Assembly (NCBI GenBank): GCA_964023275.1
Contig: OZ029923.1
Span: 2,283,738 to 2,347,737, forward strand
DNA from: Norana najaformis
Taxonomy: Eukaryota > Annelida > Clitellata > Crassiclitellata > Hormogastridae
Length of the DNA stretch: 64,000 bases
Reading direction: 5' to 3'
Shown here: in pieces, positions 36,790 through 49,600 of the stretch
Numbering within the stretch: position 1 is the stretch's first letter
Layout: each line of letters begins with the position of its first letter
Notes under the pieces: generated by a model
What the model was told of the DNA's origin: nothing
Databases searched by the model: none
Seen by the model: only the letters and a program-made list of their open reading frames with translations
Translations under genes and position numbers: made by a program

Positions 36790-38660
36790 TGGTTCATAAG
36801 CAATAAGTTTTATCTAAACACCTTTACATTCGAGCAGTTAGTAGCCTAAATCGGAATACTCGGTATCCTCTGTCAAAATGTTTTCTGGTTTAACCTAATC
36901 ATATCAGCAGCAACTCCATGCACCGTTCAAACATCAGTGCAATACTTCTTAGCAGTCGATTTCTTTCACATAATGACATAATTTATTTACATAACGCCCT
37001 TTAAAGACACTCACAATCTCTTGAGTCAAGACATATTTTACAGATGCAGACAACCATGTCGCTCAGTTGCACCAAAAACTAATACCACGCATTCATATGT
37101 CAACTTTCGCCGACAAAATTGAAAGCAAGTTCAAGCTAAGAAAGAATGTCAAATTCCAGAATAACCAAGTTTAGTTGCATATTGCAACAAAGAAAATTGA
37201 ATAATCAAAACGTTTAGATGTTGCACTTACGGAATCCGGTCATTGTTATTATTTTTTACATTTATTAAGCGCCACTGTCTGATGAGTACTTCAGTCGATA
37301 GCGCTGAGCAATTTTGAGTGAAGGACTTGCTCAAGTCACTACACAGTAACCGTCTCAGGGAGGTCGAACCCTCATTTCCCCGCGTTACAAGCCGAGCGCT
37401 ATATCAATTTGGCTACAGTGCACCACGGTTATAGTGAGAAGATACGGTGCGACACCCGTACTGCAGTGGACGCCTACTAGGGCGTTGGTTTTGAGGTGTC
37501 GGTTTCTGTATCCGACTTCGGTCGTTTCATATCTGTAAGAGGTGTATAGCTTGGCATTCCCCTCCTCTGTGATACCTCCACGTAATCGGGCTCTTCCTGC
37601 TCTGTCTGAAATGATACAACGACGCAGAAATATAAATGAAAGGCAGGTAATCTACTCTACTCTGATCATATGACATCTGATATGACATGATCTTATATAA
37701 TCTAATCCAATGATTTCTATAGCATCGTTGTCATAATGGACAAAGCATCAGTCGATGGTCACTCTAGTGAGGTCGACGTTACAAACTCTACGCCTACGAT
37801 TCCTCGCTCAGTCGATGGACATATGGCGTGTTAACAAATGCATTACTTACTTACTTACTTACATGATGCGTGGGATAAGCCCGGTTGAAATTTGACAGGT
37901 CAAAGAAAACATAAAACACGTCCATCCACAATAATTTTTATTGCATAGGATTAACGTTGCGTTCTGCATCACATGGAGATTTGTTGGTTCTGCGCTTCTG
38001 TACAGTGACTGGGACACATCACGCCTGCCTATGTTTTGGCCAATCCTTCTGGAACAGTCTTCCACTTCGAGATTAGAACGTTACCGTCATGAACAGCTCA
38101 AGAATTATTTTCAGGGTTTATCTTAAGGCACGCCGTTTTAGATCAGTTAGTTAGCCATGCTTCAGTGACTTTGTGAGTTTCTTAAGAAGTACCAAAGAAG
38201 CACCGTGTCAACTTTCAGATACATTCATGCGACATTCTTACCGATCCAGTAGTTGATAAAACGGTATTTTTAAAGCCCCTCGATGTTTGACTTATTTTTT
38301 ATTTTTAAAAAATTATTTTGTTTATGTTTACAAAATGCTCTAAAAATACTGATGCTGTAACGAAAAAGGCAGAGTAAGATGTCGCACTGGATGGATAGGC
38401 CTACATTTGGATCCTTCCGGATTCTGCCCCGTCACCGAAATTGCCTCTGTCTCTTGCGGAAGTGATTTGGTAAATCGCTGGCGAATCTGCTGATCTTTCT
38501 TAAACAGCTTATGCGTGACGCTGAGAAGTTATGATCATCTGACATAAACTAAGTCCTTTTATGCACATGTGCAAAAAGTAAAACGATAGAAGGATAAAAT
38601 ATGATGTTTCGCAAATTTTCGCGAATTCGCTGTTACTCTATCCTTTCCGTCGTTCAGCCA
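36790..38660. repeat. Intergenic segmental duplicate, copy 2
   Basis: Second copy of 25350-27160, including the minus-strand SINE family 1 copy at 37236-37425. It differs by a SINE family 2-like segment in reverse at about 37665-37780. Confidence 0.7.
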
Positions 38661-39997
38661 TCAGCATCCGTCTCAAACCCCTCTATCAATTACTCCTCAG
38701 GTATTCCATTCAAAACTGAATTCTCACCTTTTCAAGAAATCCCACCCTGATCCATCCAGTTGGCTGCCTTTCCATTTCTTTCAGTTTAAACACAACCCAC
38801 TCTAACAGCTCCTTTCCCCCTTCTCTCTTTGGTCTTCTGGCAATCGGACTTGGTTCTTGATATGGCATCTTTGGACAACCCCACTGACTTGACGCAGCGC
38901 TCGTGAATAAGCTAGTGTCCTGCGCTTAGCTTTCAAGTAGGGCTTTAGAAATTTCAAATTTACGATTACAATTACGGTGTTGGGAATACGGGGTAATACA
39001 GGCTTTGAAATTGAAGCTAATAGAACCTATAAACAATGATCAATCTCCATAGCTTTGTGAAGTACCGAATAGGCGTTATATTAAGTTACTTCATACATAC
39101 ATACTGTACATATATGCATACAAACATAAATGCAGCTCTCTGCAAAGCGTGTTGTATACACACGTGATTGTTAGTTCATAATTATAATCGGCATGCACAT
39201 ATAGCAATTATTTCATCGACAGAACATGATCCGGGTTGAGCCTTGACAAATGGAAATAGGAATTTCGTCCTATGACAACTGTTTAGTAACTAATCTATTT
39301 AATATCATTTTACCTTTTTTAATTGCAAAAAATAGCAGTTCTACTTACTGTTTCGCTGGTTCTACTTACTGTTCCGCTGGCGTTTGCAGCTGTTCGTGAT
39401 GGACATATAGTCCCTGATAATTAAACAGATATGGGAAAATGGAGTTAAGCGGAATTGCCGAAGTAACTGTTAATGGTAGCAGGAAATAGAGAAGTAATTT
39501 TAATTAATCATGTAGTTGGTTTTCTCGTCGCCTTATTTGGCGCTATCTAAATGTACAGAACAGAAATGAACATGATACATATCTAGTTACGTTACATTTA
39601 GGCAATGCCTGTATATATCAATGTGTGTATATATATATCTATGTGTGCATATATCGATGCATGTATATATATATATCTAATGTGTGTCTGTATCACTATG
39701 TGTATCAATATGTGTGTCCTTAGGTCTATAAGTGTCCTCGAAATAATGTATAGGTCAAGATCGAAAGAGGTTAAGAGCTCATAAAGGTTCTTAATCATAG
39801 GTTACATCTAACACACCTCAAGAACTTCCAATGAACTTTAGACCTCTTTCGATCTAAGCCAGCACAGTGTCTTGCTGAAAAGTTAAAGGCCGCACTTTTG
39901 ATCTCCATTTGACAAGATCTGATTGCAACGTAATCCGAAACATTCTAATTAAAGAAGCTTACAGTATCTTTCAGACCATCTTGCTATCACCTATTAC
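38661..39997. other. Gap after gene D: SINE, AT-rich DNA, no gene
   Basis: 38690-38978 is a SINE family 3-like copy (cgtgaataagctagtg, gctttagaaatttc, ending acgattacaattacg). 39600-39725 is TATATA-rich. A tail exon for gene D could be hidden here, but none was recognised. Confidence 0.5.
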
Positions 39998-40090
39998 CTG
40001 AACGTGTTAGCACATAAACGCCTGCGACAGCCAACAGGATTATTCCAACGGAAATGCCAGCTACGATGAACACTATAGAAGCAGTTCGAT
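39998..40090 (-). CDS. Gene D exon 5: transmembrane segment
   Basis: 93 nt between TTGCAG and G|GTAATA, phase 1-1. Encodes a single span, IVFIVAGISVGIILLAVAGV, followed by YVLTRS. No charged residue in the span. Confidence 0.7.
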
Positions 40091-43000
40091 CTGCAATACA
40101 GACATTAGCCCTGAATGTAGCACGTATACTATTATACATGGAATGACTTTAAAAGGAGCAGTATAACTTGACATCCAGCATTGTCCGAATTAGTATCTTT
40201 ATGAACAAATACATATTGAGGTAAGATATAGTAAATGGTTAGTTATAAAACTTTCCGAAGGGGTGTAGGTTAACTTTCCATACTGCTTTCAGCTATAGAA
40301 CAAAAAGGCCCACGGCAACGAAACAATTAGGAAACCTTGCCTTCAACAGGCAGATAGGATCCATAACATAGAAAACATGCCATTTCAGAATTTCTCAAAG
40401 CACAACTGAATAATCCATGCAAAATAAATTCCAAGTTAGCTTATCAACTATCCCACTTCTCCAAAAACTAACAAGCTCACGTCCGAGAGATGCATGTTTA
40501 GACCAATTTTCAATTGGCAAATTTCACCATGGCACGCCAAAGGTGGTTAGATCTTAGACAACTAAATGAAAATCCGGCATGTTTTACCACGCTCATGCCA
40601 TACACATATATGCTTAGTATATCTTGTAACTAGACAAGAAAAACTATTAACCAGTTCACAAAAACCATTAAGTCGCATTGAAAGGTTGTGTTTCTCCACG
40701 CCAATACCATGCCCACACACACATATACACACATATATATTGTTACAAGTTCACGTGTAAGAGGGAGGAATATTTGTGTTTAATAGAGACACGTGTCTAT
40801 GCAACAGCTTGGAAGTAACAGGTGCTTGATAGTTGGGTTATAAGGAGTGTCTGAAGGAGTGGTGTCTCGCTGAGGAGGAAATAAAGATATAAAAGAGGGA
40901 GCCTAAAATGTAGAGTAGGGACTTCTTGACGAGACGGATGTCGAATGTTACTGTTTTTGAAGTCGAATGTCTGATGCTATCGAGGAAAAAGTATGTTTTT
41001 AACATTATAACGTTGCTGTTGGTTTCTAACCCGTAAAGTAAGAGAGACAACCTAGGCCAGCACGCAACAATATATATATATACGTCAGCACTGAACTTTC
41101 AGTTGCTGTCAGTGAAGGCTAAGAAAGAAATCTTCCTTCATAGAAAATCGACGAGTATAAAACTGATATTTTCTCAAACGCTGCGAGGAGCAAACAGCTA
41201 AACCCAGCACATATAGCATTAGAATTTTATCTCGACGCAACCAAAAGCCAGACTATGAAGACAACATGATACAGTGCAAAATATACTCAATGAGAATAAC
41301 ACTACCTTGTTTGTTAACCGTGAACTTATGAGAAGTTGCACTGTAATTTCTTCCTCTCACAACATTCGTTGCAAAACATCTGTAACCTTTGGTACTGGCA
41401 TCGTTCATAGCAAATTGATTGCTAGTCTGATTCCCAATATCCATCCAAGTACCATTGTTTCCCATTTCCCGTTCCTGCCATTTGAAACTTGGGGATGGAT
41501 GTCCCTCTGCTGCGCAGGTAATGATGGTTCCAGGCGAATAACTGGGAAGTGATGGCGACAAATTAACATTCATCACTGGATCTGAAACATATTTGTAGAA
41601 AAAGTGTCTTATTACATCGAAGTTCTAGGCATTTAAGTAAGTATAAAACATATATATATACATATAGACATGGTGAGGTAGGGTATGGTAAGTAGTTAGA
41701 TATAACATTTTCCCAAGAGGTGCGGGTTAACTTTCTATACTGCTTTCAGCTATAGAGCAAAATGGCCCACCACAAAAAAGAACAATTAGAAAGCTTGCCT
41801 TCAACAGGCAGATAGGATCTGTTCATATTCAAAGATTATTATCCTTGCCTTAAAGCCATCTGACAGTTGCATACGCAGGACAAAAAACTATAAATTAGGA
41901 TTAAAACAATGCTGTTGTAACTTTCTGCCTGTTCAATCGATATTTCAGACAGATGATCGCCAGTAGAATTAAGAAATTTTCTGAAGAGAAATGAAGTCGA
42001 CGAAGATGTTCCTCGCTGGCCTCTAGGAAGTCTAAGGTCATGAGGGTTCAATAAGTCCATATTCAAAGATTAATATGTTTTGTATCGATACAGATAATTG
42101 CATCAATGACATATCATAATGATCAGTAACAAACATAATAGCCAACTCACAAAAGATTTTAATGGCTGGTGTCTTACAAGTGGCTGCGGAATTGCTTAAT
42201 ACTACGCTTTTAGCCACCGTAACTTCAAATGAAGTGACACAAGTGAATGATGGAACCTCAGGAGCTGAAGCAACAACAGAGAAAGAACGACTTATGGTGT
42301 TTCTATTTTCGATTGCAACAGGTGCATCTTCCATCCCTTTCCAGATCATCGAGGCTTTGACTGTTCCGTTATATGTCACCTCACATGTCAGCTTCACTCC
42401 ATCTCCTTCCGCTGTGTCTTCCACAGACGCATTTATTCCACATTTTGGTTCATCCTCTGCAAATACCATAGCGGGATTATTAAGCAGTAACTGTTATGCT
42501 TTTATTACTGCCACACTACCACTACAATCTTCACCACTACTATCACCAGGAACACCACCACAACAACTCACCACAAACTACCAACAGGAACACCACCATC
42601 ACAACACCACTACTATCACCAGCAACACCACCACCACAACACCACTACTATCATCAGCAACACCACCACCACAACACCACTACTATCACCAGCAACACCA
42701 CCACAACAACACCACTACTATCACCAGCAACACCACCACCACAACACCACTACTATCACCAGCAACACCACCACAACAACTCACCACAAACCATCGCCAG
42801 GAACATTGTCATCAGCAGCAGCAGTAGCAGCAGCAACGGCATCGTCAGCAATATTTAGGATGTGGAATCACGAGAAATTTAAAGTGAGATGCGCGGGTTT
42901 AGTACGAAGTCCTACTCATTAACACCTAAGAAGAAGTAGGCTTCGTATTCAGTGATGAAAGCTAAGTGTAATACTTTGAAGTAATTCGTTCTATTTCATT

Positions 43001-43918
43001 AACAAAGTAAGCACAAATTCTGTATGAAATTCATAATAAATATTAAGTATTAGATAACCAAAAAAAAACAAATATATGTCTAGTAACTTACTCAGTACAA
43101 TAAGATAAGCATCCATTTCAAACGAATTTATGGACTCATAAACTCTGCAAGTGAAGCGACCTGCATCAGTCATTTGTACGTTCTTTATAGCTAAATAGCA
43201 ACCAGAGGAATTTTCAACACTGTATCGATTTCTATCGACGTTCAATATTTCTCCCTTATCACGTCCTCTGTAAACAGTAATTGGATTGGCATCAGGATCT
43301 GATTTCAGCCAATCGGCATTGCTACAACTTTTGGATTTAGATACACATGTCAAGGTGACTTGTGATCCAGCAATGGCGATTGTGTTCTGAGATCCTTCCA
43401 CTTCATTCTGCTGTGCAACTAAAAAAACCAATAGCAAAATTAATTAGAATCGTTAGAAGTTACACCAAATTTTGAAAAAGTATTATCACGTTCTAGAGAG
43501 TATTCACACTGGAATTTATCGCCTTTTCAATTATTTTCGTGATATTTGCCTCATGTTTATGACAGATGCTACTGGCACCTACTTTGCTCAAAAGGAAGAC
43601 GGCTCTGTTTTCGACTTCGCTTTTCTTTGAACGCGCTGGAACTCTTACAATTATGATTACGATTAGTAGAGTCCCGATTTCGCGGAGTTTTTACTGAGGA
43701 GTTTAAACATGTCTGCCCCATTACCTTTTCTCGTATTGCTATAATGGACTTTAACCTTGCCTTAGAATTGCCAGCTACTAGAGAATTCAAACAGGATACG
43801 ACCCCGGAATGCAGTTTGTGAAGGATCACCATTCGGTCTCTAATAAAACAAACAACAGATGAAGGTTCTTACCTGTTAGTCTGATGGCAAGAAGAAGGAC
43901 TAACGCAGAAAGCGTCAT
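39998..43918 (-). CDS. Gene D: three-Ig transmembrane receptor, second subfamily (3' end unresolved)
   Basis: Exons found: signal 43873-43918, V-type Ig 43092-43418, Ig2 42151-42456, Ig3 41306-41581, transmembrane 39998-40090; all phase 1. The Ig domains are homologous in order and type to A-C but form a distinct branch with gene E. The transmembrane exon is unrelated to that of A-C. It ends TCA G|GTAATA; if spliced, the next exon was not recognised in 38.7-40.0 kb, and if not spliced, a stop follows after three more residues. So the tail is either very short or lies in an exon I could not find. No ITAM exon like those of A-C is visible in this unit. Confidence 0.76.
41306..41581 (-). CDS. 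Gene D exon 4: Ig3 domain
   Basis: 276 nt, phase 1-1. Contains TIITCAAEGHPSPSFKWQ and KGYRCFATNVVRG. Nearly the same sequence as gene E's exon 4, indicating recent duplication. Confidence 0.85.
42151..42456 (-). CDS. Gene D exon 3: Ig2 domain
   Basis: 306 nt, phase 1-1. Contains VKLTCEVTYNGTVKASMIWK and PSFTCVTSFEV, with terminal cysteines PKCGIN and ATCKTP. Donor is T|GTGAGT. The intron upstream of it holds a CAC/CAA-rich minisatellite. Confidence 0.85.
42529..42840 (+). repeat. CAC/CAA minisatellite in gene D intron
   Basis: Several near-identical units of about 33-36 bases of the type caccactactatcaccagc followed by aacaccaccac. Translates to His/Gln/Thr-rich runs that are not expected to be coding. 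Confidence 0.7.
43092..43418 (-). CDS. Gene D exon 2: V-type Ig domain
   Basis: 327 nt, phase 1-1. Contains VTLTC, NADWLKS, NRYSV, SSGCYLAI and MTDAGRFTC. The same two extra cysteines as in A-C are kept (KSC before NADW; SSGC), so the second disulfide is older than the split between subfamilies. Confidence 0.86.
43873..43918 (-). CDS. Gene D exon 1: signal peptide
   Basis: 46 nt encoding MTLSALVLLLAIRLT, donor G|GTAAGA, phase 1. Confidence 0.72.
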
Positions 43919-45009
43919 ATTCGAAAAGCTACAGCAATCTGTTTTGAATGTAAAGCCAATAACCAAAGTAATAAAAAACAGAAAAGATAAAGCCAGCGTA
44001 AGTTAGTCCAAAGCGCACAGTTTGTGTATGTGAAAATAATTTTGTTTTCGTTTCTGTATTGGACCATCACATAATCTAAACAGATGCAAGTGAGAAAGCA
44101 TGATTCAATTTGTACGTCTAGGGTTTCATATGCGTGGCACGTGTTTCATTCGTGAGCTTAACTATAGTGTAATGTATTGCAGTGTTTTGTAATGTATAAA
44201 TTATATTGCGCCTCTGTATACACAGCCGTTGCGAAACAGAACTGTCCTCAATTTGAGTGAGGAGGTGCCGGTAACTGCCCACTAAATTATGAGAAGTATA
44301 CTCAAATTAATGAAGATGCAGTTGAGTCAATATTTTTCTTGTAGAATATAACTGACAGGAGATATTATGATACCAATGTTTTACAGAGTTTCTTCAGAAT
44401 TTCGAGCTTTGTGTTCCGTGCAAAACAGGGTGTTGGTCAGTATTTATACACGTAACACTTATTTGAAGCCATTTGGAAAATAGATAGCTTTGCCATCAGT
44501 GCTAAAGTAAATAAGTAAGCAATCCTTTATTCCTACACCAGAAACGCACATACGCAGAAGTTATCAGTAACACGATATATCAGTCTGTTTGCTTTCAGCA
44601 CATGTACTTTCCACGAACAACTTCCCGGTTTAAACGGTTATTAAATCCCACAACAAAAGTTTCTCATTTCAGATTAGAGTAGTTTCCCATGGCTTCTCAT
44701 TCTGAGAAATGGCACACAATGATTCGTCTAGCTGCCTTGCTGCACGAAATTCTTGTTTTAAGGCGAAAGTGAAAAAGGAGGCTGATACACAAAGGTGCAG
44801 GATGAAAAGTTTTGACAGGACCTCTGATTTCCATATCAAAGGCTAGATTGATGATAATCACTTATTACAATAAAACCTTGCTTCTACGATGACACTAAAC
44901 AGACTAGCACTGCCTCTAGACGTTCTCTCCAGATTGGCTGACCCCTAACCAACTGACGCTGAAGAAAAGTTCTTCGATTAGAAGGGCATATATAGACAGC
45001 AAGTGAGGG

Positions 45010-45085
45010 ATGCGCGGTAGTCTAGTGGTTAACGTACTGGACTGTTAATCAAGAGGTTGGTGGTTCAAATCCCGCCTGGGCAGAA
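45010..45085 (+). repeat. tRNA-derived SINE head (Asn-like)
   Basis: Has cggtagtctagtggttaac (A box), anticodon loop ctgttaa (GTT) and ggttcaaatcccgcc (B box). The T stem and acceptor stem do not pair properly, which favours a SINE over a working tRNA. Confidence 0.5.
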
Positions 45086-45289
45086 ATTCATTCGAGATTT
45101 CGGCTCCACTTGGGCCTCAACCAACTCAGTCTGAAGATAAGGCTAAGATGTTATTGTCTTTTGATATCAGGCAACTCAGTGGAACGTTTAATATTAAAAT
45201 TCACATAATTAATATAATCAGCCTTCTTAGCAGAGCGACCTTGAAGTGAAAAACCCAACGTAACCCCAAGTCAGAGACGACTTGTAAAA

Positions 45290-45490
45290 AGAGATCGTAA
45301 TCATAATTGTAAACTCGAAATTTATAAAGTTCTACTTAAAAGCGCAGCGCAGGGCACCAGCTTATTCACCAGCGCTGCGTCAATTTCGTGGGATTGTCCA
45401 AAGATGTCATATCAAGAACCAAGTCCGGTTGCCCGAAGACCATAGAGAGGAGGGGAGAGGAAGCTAGGGTGGGTTGTGTTTAAGCAGAGA
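45290..45490 (-). repeat. SINE family 3 copy
   Basis: Reverse complement of the family: starts with gatcgtaatcataattgtaa, then ctcgaaatttataaag and caccagcttattcaccagcg. Confidence 0.55.
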
Positions 45491-46482
45491 GAATTGGGAA
45501 GACTGATCTAACGAGATACAAAGAAAATCACTTTAAGTTAAGCAAGAGACATTATTTGCCCCAATTATAATTCAGTGCAGAATTTCTTAACAGTCGGTTG
45601 TTATACTATTATGAATCATTCTTTAGAATCGCGCCTTTGAAGGGGACTCTTGATAGCTGTTAATTCTACACGTCTCTCGTAAGTGCAGATTCCGCACCGT
45701 GTGACGCAGCTGCATTAGAAGTTAACATAACTTGCTCATGCATTAACTACATTGTACAGAAATTCAAACTAAGTTGAATAATATTTAATATTATAGACGG
45801 CTGAATTACAGTGAATATAAGAGAATAACTGTTAATAGGAAACGGGGACGGATCTTATATAAGCTAATAGCTTTCATCGGCGTAAATGTTATACTGTTTC
45901 TATGAACTTGCAATATTTGCCATACAATCATCAGTGCAATGAATTCTTACGTTGTATTTACAATTGACTAAAAATTAATCAGATAGGACTAAAAACTCCA
46001 GTTGAGTTGCTAGTTATGCAGGCCGAAATCAGTAACGATTTGGGTGTGTTGGACTTTACTGATTAAATCCAGGAGAGAGCGAATCTGTTTTAATAAAGCA
46101 TCAACTCATCACTTTATGACAAACATACCCTAAGTAATATATTATTTACTGAAGTACAGTTCTTCCTTAGCGTCACCTATTCCACAAATTGTGTATAAGA
46201 GCTTCTTATTCATAATTTCAACTGGTTTACATTTAAGTGTAAGTCACAGTAAGGTTGGTGATGATTCCGATTGCGATTGTTGCAAATTTATAAGTCAGGC
46301 GTAGAGATGCCTGTCGCTTCTTCGATGTTCGATTTCCTCGTAAGCGGACTCTCCGTGCCAGGCCTAAAATAACACTAAGAACCATATAAATCCACTGACA
46401 TTCTGTTTACAATCTTTTATAATATTATCGCGCCACAATCGGCAACAGCGCAACGAATGCTTAGATAACAAGAGAACTTTAC

Positions 46483-46610
46483 CTAGGAAGTGTCTGTATG
46501 GCACAACCGGTATCCAGGACATCCTCGCACAAAAAGGCATATGACGATCAATATAAGAACAACGAGGCCACAAACGGCAACACTCACTGGTATTATTAGA
46601 GCAGCTTCAT
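46483..46610 (-). CDS. Gene E exon 5: transmembrane segment and stop
   Basis: 128 nt from TATAG| to TAG. Single span IIPVSVAVCGLVVLILIVIC, then LFVRGCPGYRLCHTDTS and stop. The stop abuts GTAAAG, so even if spliced the reading frame would end here. Confidence 0.7.
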
Positions 46611-49600
46611 CTATAACACCAACAAAAGCATAGAACATACTATAGCACGTACGAGAACAAAACTCGTAATGATTCTTTCAAATACAACTAGGAGCAAACA
46701 GCTTATCCCAACACATGGAGAACTAGAACTTGGTCTCGGCACAACCAAACGAGAAAATATATTTTGAAATGTAATACAGTGCAAAATATAGTGCATGAGA
46801 ATAACACTACCTTTTTTGTAAACCTTGAACGTATAAGAAGTTGCTCTGTAACTTATTCCTCTCACAACATTCGTTGCAACACATCTGTACCCTCTGGAAG
46901 TGGCATCGCTTACAGCAAATTGATTGCTAGTCTGATTCCCAATATCCATCCAAGTACCATTGTTTTCCATTTCCCGTTCCTGCCACTTGAAACTTGGTGA
47001 TGGATGTCCCTCTGCTGCGCAAGTAATGATGGTTCCAGACGAATAACTTGGAAGTGACGGTGACAAATTAACATCTGTCACTGGATCTAAAACATATTTT
47101 TAGAAAAAATGTCTTAAGACTTCGAAGTTCTAGGCATTTAAGTAAGTATGAAAGTATCCTTCACTTAATTCCATCTGACAAATGAATATGAAAGACAAAA
47201 TACTGTAAACCAGATACAATGATGTTGTAACTTTCTGCCTGGCTATACATATATATTTTGAGTGTACTAGTTGTTCAGTCGATATAAGTAGACACGTGAA
47301 TGTTAGTAGTTTTATGAAATAAGCAAAAGCTTCACAGCTCTATCTGAAGAGCAATGAAGTTGACGAATATGTTTATCGCTAGAGTAAAGAAAGTCTAAAT
47401 TCCCTAAAAATATGTTCATATGCAAGGCATATTATTTTTTTTGTATCGATATGGATATTTATAATTGGAACAATAACATGGCATTATTAAAAGTAGCATA
47501 CTAGCCTACTTACAAAAGATGTTAACGGCTGGTGTCTTACAAGTTGCTCTAGGAACGATCTGGACCTCGCTTGTAGCCACCGTAAGCTCAAATAAAGTGA
47601 CACAGGTGAATGATGGCATCTTAGGAGCTGAAGAAACAATAGAGTAAGATCGACTTATAGTGCTTCCATTTTCATTAGCAGCAGGAGCATCTTCCACCCC
47701 TTCCCAGATAATAGAGGCTTTGACTGTTCCATTGTATGTCACCTCACATGTCAGATGCACTCCATCTCCATCCATTATGTCATCCAAAGTCGCATTTATC
47801 CCACAGTTTGGTTCAGCCTCTACAAATATTATATCCGGATTATTAAACAGTAACTATTATACGTTCAATACTGCTATACCACCTCTAAAACCTTCGCCAC
47901 TTATATCAACAGGAACCACCATTTTCGTCACCAGGGTTGATTATAGCTATACTATTTATGCAAGGCTAACTATTTCTCGCATTAACCAACTTCAGTCTAT
48001 CTTAAACCCTGCCGCCGGTTTTTTTGAAGGTATGTCTAGGCTTGTGCATAAATCCTTCTTCATGCGAGGAGAATTGCGCTTGTTGCCAATGAATAAACGC
48101 ACTGAGTTTAAGATCTTAATGCTTATGCTTAACTGCCTTGTGGGCTGTGTTCCATCTTATCTCAGGGTGTCATGTGTCTCAGTCTCATCCATTCCTGGCC
48201 CCAGATCTCTTCCCTCTGCTGCACAGGGTGTTCTGGTTGTTACCCTGGCCCGAATTTCGACGGTGCATCATAGAAGCTTCGCTCTGGTTGGTCCACCTTC
48301 CTAGAATAGGTTGCCTAGCACCTCACGACATGAATTTCTTGGTCCTTCTTTACCTCTGATCCGTAAGTGTCTTGAAAACCAGTTTGTTCTTCGCTGGTTT
48401 TCTGCCGTTAGGACGAGAAAGCCTCGGACGAGTATCTCTTGCAGAGGCACTAGTATGAATCTGCGATTACAATTTCAGCTACAACACCACCAACACCACA
48501 AGCACCACCAGCAGTCTCTATCTTATGACCCTTGTCAGTTTAATGTGTTTGTGGAATGCAGAGTGAGCACGTAAGCTTACTCAAAAGCCACAAATGACAA
48601 ACAGATATTTAATATTTAAGACGATAGTTCAGTTTAATAGACTGAAGGAACAACTTTAGGGCATATCTGCATTCTCCATTAAATTTTTAAGCATTTGGTA
48701 TTCCGTATCCGTATTTGTCCATCCTCATTTCTGAAGGTCGGAGACCAGAGTCATCGATATCAGCCCTCTCTATGCCGTCCTGTCCCGTGTGCTCCCGATG
48801 CATTCCGCTTCTGAAAGTCCAATCCATTCTTTGATGTCGTCCATCCTTCTTCGCCTCGGTCTTCCCCTTGGTCTTGATCCCTCTACATATCCCTGTAGTA
48901 GGTAAGCAGAGAGTTTGTTTTCGCGGAGTATATAGGTGACCGAAATATCTCAACTTCCTGCCCTTCACTACCTCCAGCAGTCTTTTCGTTGGTCTCAGTT
49001 CTTCCAATATTGAGGCATTTGTTCTGTGTTCCCTCCAGCTGACCGGCAGTATCTTCCTATATGTTGTCATTTCAAAAGCTGATATTCTTTTTCATTTGGT
49101 ATTGCTATGTGGAAATAAAAAGAACAAACAGAAAAGGAAACAAAAAAAAAAAGGAAACAAAAAGAAAATACATGTCTTTCAACTTACTCAGTACAATAAG
49201 ATAAGCATCCATTTCAAACGAATTTATGGACTCATAAACTCTGCAAGTGAAGCGACCTGCATCAGTCAGTTCTACGTTCTTTATAGCTAAATAGCAACCA
49301 GAGGAATTTTCAACACTGTATCGATTTCTATCGACGTTCAATATTTCTCCACTGTCACGTCCTCTGTAAACAGTAATTGGATTGGCACCAGGATCTGATT
49401 TCAGCCAATCGGCATTGCTACAACTTTTGGATTTAGATACACATGTCAAATTGACTTGTGATCCAGCAATGCTTACTGTGCTCTGTAGTCCTTTCGAGTC
49501 ATTCCGTTGTGCGGCTAAACGACAACAGCAGAAATGTTTTTAATTATTTGCAGCTACCCAAAAATGTAAAATAAATGTTATCACTTTTTAGAGGAACTGG

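Larger units (their letters stand above)
43919..46482. other. Intergenic D-E: repeats, no gene
   Basis: Contains a tRNA-derived element at 45010-45085 and a minus-strand SINE family 3 copy at 45290-45480. Otherwise AT-rich with no supportable coding sequence. Confidence 0.5.

Noticed and set aside
39350..39410. A 20-nt micro-exon as tail of gene D
   Set aside because: AG and GTAAGT are present and the phase would fit, but the stretch is a tandem repeat with no pyrimidine tract and no following exon found.
42496..42858. His/Gln/Thr-rich frames
   Set aside because: Translation of a CAC/CAA minisatellite in an intron; the antisense overlap with gene D Ig2 is incidental.
45010..45085. A working tRNA-Asn gene
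   Set aside because: The T stem and acceptor stem mispair, and the sequence continues into SINE-like DNA.
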